Assembly: GCF_900114915.1 (NCBI RefSeq)
Contig: NZ_FOUS01000010.1
Coordinates: 248,001 to 312,000, forward strand
Source: Bradyrhizobium sp. Rc3b
Lineage (GTDB): Bacteria; Pseudomonadota; Alphaproteobacteria; Rhizobiales; Xanthobacteraceae
Direction of reading: 5' to 3'
DNA: 64,000 nt
The position numbers and the translations under genes were made by a program. A model generated the notes under the pieces. That model was not told where the DNA came from. It searched no databases and saw only the letters and a program-made list of their open reading frames with translations. Below, piece by piece: positions 57,978-64,000 of the stretch (the stretch's first letter is position 1; the number at the start of each line of letters is the position of its first letter).

Positions 57978-59498
57978 ATGACCTCCGAAACGGAACTGAA
58001 ATTCCGCGTTGCGCCGCGAAAATTGTCGTCAGTGTTGCGGACGAGCGGTTTGAGCGGGCGGCGCGGCGACCAGTCCGAGCAGTCGCTCGTGTCGACCTAC
58101 TACGATACGACCAAGCACAAGCTCAGGCGCCATGGCCTGACGCTGCGCGTCCGCAAGATCGAGGGGCGCTACGTGCAGACCGTGAAAGCCGGCGGCACGG
58201 ATGGCGTGAAGCGGGGCGAATGGGAGCACGAGGTTTCCGGTGCACGTCCCGACCTGAAGAAGACGGGACACACGCCGCTCCGGGATCTTGCGACGCGAAA
58301 GCTTCCTCGCAAGCTGAAGCCGGTCTTCCAGACCGACATTCATCGCCTGGCGCAGGCGCGACGCGTCCGGAAGAGCCAGATCGAACTGGCGGTCGACCGT
58401 GGCCGCATCAGCGCCGGTCACCGGTCGCGGCCCGTCGCCGAGTTGGAGCTGGAACTGAAGTCCGGGCATGTCGCGGACCTGTTCCGCCTTGCCCGCGATC
58501 TCGAACGCAAAACCGGGGCGGAGCTCGATCTGCGTTCGAAATCCGAGCGCGGCTACCTGCTCGTCGCCGGCAGTGGCGGCGGCGCACAGCACGCCGAGCC
58601 AATCGCGCTGGAGGACGGACTCTCACCGCGCGAGGCGTTCCGCGTCATCGCGCATTCGACGTTGCGTCAGGTCACCGCGAATGCCGATCCGGTGCGTGAG
58701 ATGGACGCCGAAGGGGTTCATCAGATGCGGGTCGGCTTGCGGCGTCTGCGTGCGGCCATCTCGCTGTTCGCTGATATCCTTCCACGGGCGAGCACCGCGC
58801 GGATCAAGGCCGAGCTGAAATGGCTCACGAGCGAGCTGGCGCCGGCGCGTGAAATCGACGTATTCCTGAACGAGAGCATCCGGCCGATCACCGAACGGGA
58901 CGTGCCGCGACGCGGCGCCCGCGCGATCCGCAAGAGGTTCTCCCGGCAACGGGTGGCGGCATTCGAGCGGGCACGCGATGCGGTCATGTCGGCGCCTTAC
59001 CGCCGCCTGCTGATCGACGTGATCGAGTGGATCGGAAGCGGACGGCCTCACGGCGATGATGACCGTTCGATCGCCGCTTACGCCGCGGCGTTGCTCGACC
59101 GGCGCATCAGGAAGGCGCGAAAGGAGGGCAAGCGCCTGCACGACCTGGATCCGATGCAGCGCCACAAGCTGCGGATCAAGGTCAAGAAGATCCGCTACGC
59201 CGTCGATTTCTTCGAAAGCCTCTACGCAGATCGCGACCGCAAGGAGCTTGCAGCCCTGTCCGACCGCCTGAAGCAGATTCAATCCGCGCTCGGATCGCTG
59301 AACGACTTCATGGCGCACCGCGAGCTGGCAACGGAGGCGGCACTGACGGCGCCACCTGCGCACCGCCGCGCCCAGGCTTTCGCATCGGGCGTCGTCGTCG
59401 GCCAGGAACGCGAGGCCGCTGACGGCCTGATGAAGGACGCAACGAAGGAGCTGAGCAGGTTGCGCCGGCTGCGCGCGATGCCGAGTGCGCGAGCGTAG
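57978..59498 (+). CDS. CYTH-CHAD protein
   Basis: 506 aa. CYTH domain at 1-195: the signature E4-T-E6-L-K8 (ExExK), then STYYDTTKHKLRRHGLTLRVR, VKAGGTDGVKRGEWEHEV, SQIELAVDRG and ELELELKSG, a triphosphate tunnel with metal-binding Glu pairs. CHAD domain at about 215-500: EGVHQMRVGLRRLRAAISLF and HKLRIKVKKIRYAVDFFE, with conserved His and Arg/Lys for anion binding. Such fusions are linked to inorganic triphosphate or polyphosphate. No polyphosphate kinase gene is near. Confidence 0.9.
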   Translation: MTSETELKFRVAPRKLSSVLRTSGLSGRRGDQSEQSLVSTYYDTTKHKLRRHGLTLRVRKIEGRYVQTVKAGGTDGVKRGEWEHEVSGARPDLKKTGHTPLRDLATRKLPRKLKPVFQTDIHRLAQARRVRKSQIELAVDRGRISAGHRSRPVAELELELKSGHVADLFRLARDLERKTGAELDLRSKSERGYLLVAGSGGGAQHAEPIALEDGLSPREAFRVIAHSTLRQVTANADPVREMDAEGVHQMRVGLRRLRAAISLFADILPRASTARIKAELKWLTSELAPAREIDVFLNESIRPITERDVPRRGARAIRKRFSRQRVAAFERARDAVMSAPYRRLLIDVIEWIGSGRPHGDDDRSIAAYAAALLDRRIRKARKEGKRLHDLDPMQRHKLRIKVKKIRYAVDFFESLYADRDRKELAALSDRLKQIQSALGSLNDFMAHRELATEAALTAPPAHRRAQAFASGVVVGQEREAADGLMKDATKELSRLRRLRAMPSARA

Positions 59499-59508
59499 GA
59501 GGGCCGGC

Positions 59509-59622
59509 ATGGCAACTGACATCGCTTGGGTCGGCAAGTGGCGAAATCAGTTCGGCTCCATCTTGCCCATCACTGACGATGCGAACCGTCGGCTGCCTGT
59601 ATCTCGTCCTTCCGCGCGCTGA
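59509..59622 (+). pseudogene. truncated avidin-family copy
   Basis: 37 codons. Bases 59524-59590 copy the start of the avidin gene at 54922 (V-G-K-W-R-N-Q-F-G-S-I-L-P-I-T-D-D-A-N), including the AGCGTAGGAG ribosome site ahead of the start. After that the frame runs into unrelated sequence and stops. Sequence just beyond, near 59646-59676, again matches the bases just after the avidin stop (about 55303-55333), so this is an internally deleted duplicate. It begins 10 bp after the CYTH-CHAD stop. Confidence 0.75.
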
Positions 59623-59724
59623 TCCGGAGACGCCACAATCCGGAATGAGGGGGTCGCGCTGCCGCCATTGGCGCCCGCCTCGTCATCATGTACGCCCATC
59701 CAAACCTTCCGGGACGGGACGCTC

Positions 59725-60975
59725 ATGGCCACCACCGACGACGCGGGCACCGCCACCCGCACGCTGATCTTTGCACTTCTCGCGCTCGCCTGCGGCCATA
59801 TGCTCTCGACCTTGTTGCGCACTATTCCCGCCGTCAGCCTCGACCTCATGGCCGCGGATTTCCACATCGAGCCGCAAGCTCTCGCCAGCCTCACCTCGAT
59901 CTATCCTTTCGCCTTTGCCGCAGCGCAGATCCCCGTCGGCGCGGCGATGGATCGCTTCGGCGTGCGGCCGGTGTCGCTCAGCCTGCTCGCGGGAACCGTA
60001 CTCGGCGCGGTGGCGTCGGGCTTTGCCACGGGGGCTGCGAGCTTTGCGGTCGGGCAGTTCATGCTGGGCGTTGCCACGTCCGGCATGCTGATGTGCCCGA
60101 TGACGCTGGCGGCCAAGCAATTGTCGACGGGCCGCTTCGGGCTGTGGTCGGGCGCGATCCTCTCGATCGGCAATATCGGCATGCTGCTGTCGTCGAGCCC
60201 GCTCGCCTTCGTGGTCGACGCTTACGGCTGGCGCGCCGGGTTCTGGATATCCGCGGCTGGCGGCGTTGCAGTCGCGCTCGCCGTGTTCGCGCTGGTGCCG
60301 CAGCAGCCGGCCGAGCACAAGGACGATTCCTCGCCGTTGTCGCAGATGATCGAGGTGCTCAGGCTCGGCCTCTCACGTCCGTTGCGCGGGCTGATTGCGC
60401 TCGCGCTGGTGTCGCTGGCAACCTCGCTGGTGCTGCGCGGCCTGTGGGGCGGACCGTGGCTGATGGACGTCAAGGGCTTGTCGCGGGTCGAGGCCGGCAA
60501 TCAGCTCGGCGCATTCACTCTGGCGATGATCGCGGGGCCCCTGTGCATCGGCATGATCGATCGCAGGCTCGGCCGCCGCCGCGCGCTGGTGGCAGGCTCG
60601 CATATGGCCGGGGCGCTGTTGCTGGCGCTGATGGCGCTCGGGGCGCCGCATTACCCCGTGTCCGTTCTGTTCGGCGTGCCCGTGATGCCGCCGCAATACG
60701 ACCTCGTTCTGTTTGTGCTGATCGGCCTTGCGACCTCCGCCCAGCCGCTGCTATTCGGCATGTCGCGGCAGCTGGTCGACGCGCAGACTACCGGCAAAGC
60801 GCTGGCGGCCGTGAACCTCGCCTTCTTCCTCGGCGCGGCGCTGGTGCAGTCGGTGACCGGCGCGGTGGCGGCGCTCGCGGGATTGCCGGCGGTGCTGCTG
60901 TTCATGGCAGCAATGCTGGCAATCGGCGTGCTGGTCTTCCTGGCCTACACGCTGCCGCTTCGCGGGACCGGCTGA
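59725..60975 (+). CDS. MFS transporter
   Basis: 416 aa from the ATG at 59725, with about 12 membrane helices. Motif A after helix 2 reads GAAMDRFGVRPVSLS. IPAVSLDLMAADFHIEPQ is the usual entry, and LGVATSGMLMCPMTL and GLWSGAILSIGNIGML follow. It resembles nitrate/nitrite- or hexuronate-type MFS carriers only generally. Substrate unknown. The window's other MFS protein (9.5 kb) is a different branch with more helices. Confidence 0.83.
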   Translation: MATTDDAGTATRTLIFALLALACGHMLSTLLRTIPAVSLDLMAADFHIEPQALASLTSIYPFAFAAAQIPVGAAMDRFGVRPVSLSLLAGTVLGAVASGFATGAASFAVGQFMLGVATSGMLMCPMTLAAKQLSTGRFGLWSGAILSIGNIGMLLSSSPLAFVVDAYGWRAGFWISAAGGVAVALAVFALVPQQPAEHKDDSSPLSQMIEVLRLGLSRPLRGLIALALVSLATSLVLRGLWGGPWLMDVKGLSRVEAGNQLGAFTLAMIAGPLCIGMIDRRLGRRRALVAGSHMAGALLLALMALGAPHYPVSVLFGVPVMPPQYDLVLFVLIGLATSAQPLLFGMSRQLVDAQTTGKALAAVNLAFFLGAALVQSVTGAVAALAGLPAVLLFMAAMLAIGVLVFLAYTLPLRGTG

Positions 60976-61029
60976 GCGCTTCGCTCAACCCCATCCTTGC
61001 ACGCTCTCAGAGCATCCCCGCGACCAAGC

Positions 61030-61902
61030 TCAGTACCTGGCGACCACCGGCCCGCCGAAGCGATAATTGACCCTGAGGGTCGCTTGCTCGACGGTCAGCC
61101 GCGAGCTTGACGTCCCCGTCGCGAAAACGCCGCCGAACCCATCGGGAACGGTGAAGGCGACGCTGCGGCGACCGAAGTCGGTGTAGCGATATTCGCCGGC
61201 CAGGCTCCAGTTCGGGGTGAACGCCCACTCGATGCCTCCGCCGACGGTCCAGCCCCAGCGCGTGGTCGAGCCGTTCGTTGCCGTGAACGTTCCCGCCGGA
61301 ATGCCGATGCCCGGGCCGTTGACAACGGTGGTCCTGGAACCGCCGATCTCGGCGACGGCGGCGCCGCCGGTGACGTAGAACAGTGCACGGTCCACCGTGA
61401 CGCCGGCGCGGCCGCGGAAGGTGGCCATCCAGTCGATATGACCGAAATCGACCGTCACGGTCTGCGTCACCGGCGGCGCAAATGTCGGGGCGCCGAAGGT
61501 ACGCGAAGCGCTGCCGCTGCTTCCGTTCAAGCCGGTGCCGACCGCGTCGGCTTCCACGCCGAGCACGAACTGCTGGACCTGCCAATTGTATCCGATCTGG
61601 CCGCCGCCGATGACACCGCTGTGGCGGCCGTCGCCGGGAATGATGCCCCTCTGTTCGGGAACAATCGTCAGCACGGGTGCGACCGGGGGCGGCACGCCGA
61701 AAGCGGGAAACAGCGGTCCGAAATCGCTGTCACCGCTGCCGGGAGTCCAGGCGCCGCCGACATTGGCGCCGACATAGAAGCCGGTCCAGCTGAAGATCTG
61801 CGCAGCGACCGGCACGGGTCTCGCCTTGACCGCCATATCCGCGGCATTTGCCGCCACGACACCGAACAATAAGGCACTTCCGGCAATGGCCGCGATCCGC
61901 AT
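61030..61902 (-). CDS. outer-membrane beta-barrel protein
   Basis: 290 aa from the ATG at 61902, with GGGGACGACG upstream; an ATG at 61917 is also possible. Signal peptide at 1-21 (ending NAA). The mature start AVKARPVPVAAQIFSWTGFYVGANVGG is the classic opening of the rhizobial porin-like OMP family, and the last residues VRVNYRFGGPVVARY-type strands (LRVNYRFGGP) close the barrel. The usual final Phe is replaced by Tyr after three more residues. Likely an 8-stranded barrel; role in surface stability or adhesion unproven. Confidence 0.83.
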   Translation of the reverse strand: MRIAAIAGSALLFGVVAANAADMAVKARPVPVAAQIFSWTGFYVGANVGGAWTPGSGDSDFGPLFPAFGVPPPVAPVLTIVPEQRGIIPGDGRHSGVIGGGQIGYNWQVQQFVLGVEADAVGTGLNGSSGSASRTFGAPTFAPPVTQTVTVDFGHIDWMATFRGRAGVTVDRALFYVTGGAAVAEIGGSRTTVVNGPGIGIPAGTFTATNGSTTRWGWTVGGGIEWAFTPNWSLAGEYRYTDFGRRSVAFTVPDGFGGVFATGTSSSRLTVEQATLRVNYRFGGPVVARY

Positions 61903-62148
61903 CGTCGTCCCCAACATTTTCGGCAAGTATCGGCGTGCCGCGGCGCCAAGAAACACCCTTAAGTTAGAAGCGAATCGCAGCCGACGCTGTCACCGGACAG
62001 CAACATCCGGACACATTGTGTTCGCGCGACGCTGCGGGACCATGCGCGCATGGCAACGCAGCGCCGTCCCTCATGCGTCGAGCCCGCCTTGCACAACGGC
62101 GCGCTGCAAGGGATGCTGACAAGCATCGCGCATCAAGGGAATGAACTC

Positions 62149-63342
62149 ATGCCTGTCGACACCAAAGCCGCCACCGACCGCCTCATGCGCTTCCTCGCCG
62201 TCGAGGGCGTGACCGGACAGGAGGCGGCGATCGGGCGTGAGATCACCGCCGCATTGAAGGAGAGCGGCGTAGCGGCGAAGGCGATCCGGCTCGACGATGC
62301 CAATACCCGCATTCCCGTGCCGACCGAGACCGGCAACCTGATCGTCGACCTGCCCGGCCGTGGCGCGCTGCACAACCAGCCGCGCATCATGTTCATGACC
62401 CATATGGACACCGTGCCGCTGTGTGCTGGGGCCAAGCCGAAGAAATCGGGCCGCAAGATCGTCAACTCCGCCAAGACTGCGCTCGGCGGCGACAATCGCT
62501 GCGGCTGTGGCGTGCTGGTGACGCTGGCGGCCGAGCTCGAGAAGCACAAGCTCGACCATCCGCCGATCACGCTGTTGTTCTGCGTGCGCGAGGAGAGCGG
62601 GCTCTATGGCGCGCGCCACGTCAAGCTGGACGAGCTCGGCTCGCCCGTGATGGCCTTCAACTATGACGGCGGCTCGGCCTCCAACGTCGTGATCGGCGCG
62701 GTCGGCGCCGACCGCTGGACCGTCGAGATCATGGGGCGCGCCTCGCATGCCGGCGTCGCGCCGGAGCGCGGCATTTCCTCGACCATGATCATGGCGCTCG
62801 CTCTTGCAGATGTGAAGGCCGGCGGCTGGTTCGGCAAGGTGGTGAAGGGCAAGCGGCAAGGCACCAGCAATGTCGGCCCCGTCACCGGCGGCGAGGGCCG
62901 CCCCGCGGGCGATGCCACCAATGTCGTCACCGACTACGTGCATGTCCGCGGCGAAAGCCGCAGCCATGACGGAAAGTTCTTCAAGGAGATCACCAAGGCC
63001 TACAAGGCCGCGTTCGAGAAGGCGGCCAAGAAGGTGACGAACGCGCAAGGCAAGTCCGGCAAGGTCAAGTTCAAGGCCGAGACCGACTATTATCCGTTCC
63101 GCATGAAGGACAGCCAGCCCGTCATCAAGCGCGCGGTCGAGGCCGTATCCGCGGTCGGCGGCACGCCGAACGTCCGCACCGCCAATGGCGGCCTCGATGC
63201 CAACTGGATGGTCCGTCACGGCATTCCGACGGTGACCTTTGGCGCCGGCCAGAACGAGGCGCACACCATCGACGAATGGATCAATCTCGACGAATACGAC
63301 CGTGCGTGTGCGCTGGCCGTGCAGCTTGCGACGATGCGGTGA
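62149..63342 (+). CDS. M20-type peptidase (peptidase T-like)
   Basis: 397 aa from the ATG at 62149, with AAGGGA 10 bp upstream. Zinc ligands are seen in MFMTHMDTVPLC (His, Asp), a GGDNRCGCGVL site (Asp), REESGLYGA (Glu pair), NYDGGSAS and a C-terminal NEAHTIDEW (His). The dimerisation insert lies between (MGRASHAGVAPERGISS). It cuts peptides or an amino-acid conjugate in the cytosol. No transporter is next to it. The final His stretch is intact, so the enzyme should be active. Confidence 0.87.
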   Translation: MPVDTKAATDRLMRFLAVEGVTGQEAAIGREITAALKESGVAAKAIRLDDANTRIPVPTETGNLIVDLPGRGALHNQPRIMFMTHMDTVPLCAGAKPKKSGRKIVNSAKTALGGDNRCGCGVLVTLAAELEKHKLDHPPITLLFCVREESGLYGARHVKLDELGSPVMAFNYDGGSASNVVIGAVGADRWTVEIMGRASHAGVAPERGISSTMIMALALADVKAGGWFGKVVKGKRQGTSNVGPVTGGEGRPAGDATNVVTDYVHVRGESRSHDGKFFKEITKAYKAAFEKAAKKVTNAQGKSGKVKFKAETDYYPFRMKDSQPVIKRAVEAVSAVGGTPNVRTANGGLDANWMVRHGIPTVTFGAGQNEAHTIDEWINLDEYDRACALAVQLATMR

Positions 63343-63352
63343 GTTCGGTCTG

Positions 63353-63410
63353 TACGGTGGGTTAGCCCTGGGCTGCGCGAAGCGCAGTCCGCTGGCGTAA
63401 CCCACCCTAC
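63353..63410. repeat. inverted repeat of the GGTGGGTTAGCC type
   Basis: TACGGTGGGTTAGCC ... GGCGTAACCCACCCTAC with a GCGCGAAGCGC hairpin within. This type is spread through many proteobacterial genomes. It separates the peptidase gene from the enolase-type gene. Confidence 0.7.
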
Positions 63411-63436
63411 GAAACAAGAACAAGAAGGGAGGCCAC

Positions 63437-64000
63437 ATGCCGCACATCGCAAATATCGAGACCGGGCTCTACCGGATCCCCCTCCCCGTCACGCTGTCCG
63501 ACTCCACCCATGGCGAGATCGCGGCGTTCGAGCTGATCACCTGCCGCATCCGCGATGCCGACGGCGCCGAGGGCGTCGGCTACACTTACACGGTCGGGCG
63601 CAATGGCGGCGCTGTCGCCGACATCCTCAAGCGCGAGATCCCCGCGCTGATCGAAGGACGCGAGGCCAACGACACCGAGGCGATCTGGCATCACGTCTGG
63701 TGGGCGCTGCATTATGGCGGCCGTGGCGGGCCGGTGGTGCTGGCGCTCTCCGCGCTCGACATCGCGCTGTGGGATTTGAAGGCGCGGCGCGCCAAGCTGC
63801 CGCTGTACCAATTGCTCGGTGGGTTCGACGCGCGCGTGCCGTGCTATGCCGGCGGCATCGACCTCGATCTCTCCGTGGAGGCGCTGCTCAAGCAGACCGA
63901 CGGCAATCTCGCCAAGGGCTTTCGCGCCATCAAGATGAAGGTCGGCCGGCCCGATCTCAAATCCGACGTCGCGAAGGTCTCCGCGATGCGCCAGCATCTC
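63437..64000 (+). CDS. enolase-superfamily enzyme (mandelate racemase/muconate lactonising type), 5' part
   Basis: The first 188 codons, cut by the right edge. An AGAAGGGAGG ribosome site precedes the ATG. The capping domain (YRIPLPVTLSDSTHGEIAAF ... GVGYTYTVGRNGGAVADIL) and barrel start (VVLALSALDIALWDLKARRAKLPLYQLLGG) are clear, and a K-M-K-V motif (FRAIKMKVG) gives the first catalytic Lys pair. Metal ligands lie beyond the edge. It abstracts a proton next to a carboxylate of a sugar or aromatic acid; substrate unknown. Confidence 0.87.
   Translation, partial: MPHIANIETGLYRIPLPVTLSDSTHGEIAAFELITCRIRDADGAEGVGYTYTVGRNGGAVADILKREIPALIEGREANDTEAIWHHVWWALHYGGRGGPVVLALSALDIALWDLKARRAKLPLYQLLGGFDARVPCYAGGIDLDLSVEALLKQTDGNLAKGFRAIKMKVGRPDLKSDVAKVSAMRQHL

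Noticed and set aside
1..64000. tRNA or rRNA genes, integrases and insertion sequences
   Set aside because: I looked for T-loop GGTTCRANTC patterns, DDE or tyrosine-recombinase motifs and terminal inverted repeats with target duplications and found none I could support.

Overview
The window looks like chromosomal DNA of a GC-rich alphaproteobacterium, most likely Bradyrhizobium or a close relative (inference). The evidence is the high-GC codon use, several families of imperfect intergenic palindromes typical of that genus, an avidin-family gene, a cyo/cox quinol oxidase operon, a PuuD-type urate oxidase, DUF1236 and DUF3606 proteins, and GGAAC-N16/17-(c)GTT promoters of the EcfG general stress response. 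I see no phage, insertion sequence, CRISPR array, rRNA or tRNA.

Layout. 1-1.5 kb: start of trans-aconitate methyltransferase (cut by the left edge) and an SDR that lacks the usual catalytic Tyr. 1.8-5.8 kb: minus-strand operon of a coiled-coil membrane protein, a TAXI-type binding protein, a VasI/TagO-like protein and a DsrE-like protein. 6-8 kb: small stress genes (two tiny membrane proteins, CsbD, a PNPOx-fold protein) with two EcfG-type promoters. 8.3-15 kb: isocitrate/isopropylmalate-type dehydrogenase, DHA2 transporter, a large membrane-anchored protein with a phospholipase A2-like His-Asp motif, and a B12-binding radical SAM protein. 15.4-21.6 kb: a plus-strand operon joining an IorAB-type molybdenum hydroxylase to a flavocytochrome c sulfide dehydrogenase flavoprotein and SoxXYZA, with no soxB or soxCD in view. 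21.6-25 kb: a trimeric autotransporter with a small secreted partner and a divergent AraC-type regulator.

25-38 kb is metabolic: NCS2-like permease plus cysteine hydrolase (biuret hydrolase-like), a hotdog-type protein divergent from an indolepyruvate ferredoxin oxidoreductase fusion, a ketosteroid-dehydrogenase-like flavoprotein, an HtrA-like protease without a signal peptide, a GMC oxidoreductase with a small partner, and a secreted nuclease. 38.7-42.5 kb: cyoABCD quinol oxidase behind an EcfG-type promoter. 42.8-54 kb: SDR, PQQ sorbosone-type dehydrogenase, PuuD, VOC protein, L,D-transpeptidase and lytic transglycosylase (divergent cell-wall pair), DUF1236, NUDIX, Bug-type binding protein, and a coupled pair of unknowns.

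54.3-64 kb: CBS-domain protein with an EcfG-type promoter, an avidin-family protein without a signal peptide, small stress-type genes, a second membrane-bound TAXI protein, a CYTH-CHAD protein, an internally deleted avidin copy, an MFS transporter, an outer-membrane beta-barrel, an M20-type peptidase, and the start of an enolase-superfamily enzyme cut by the right edge. The most unusual items are the Mo-hydroxylase/partial-Sox operon with a non-canonical SoxY tail, the PLA2-like protein, and the avidin gene with its deleted duplicate.
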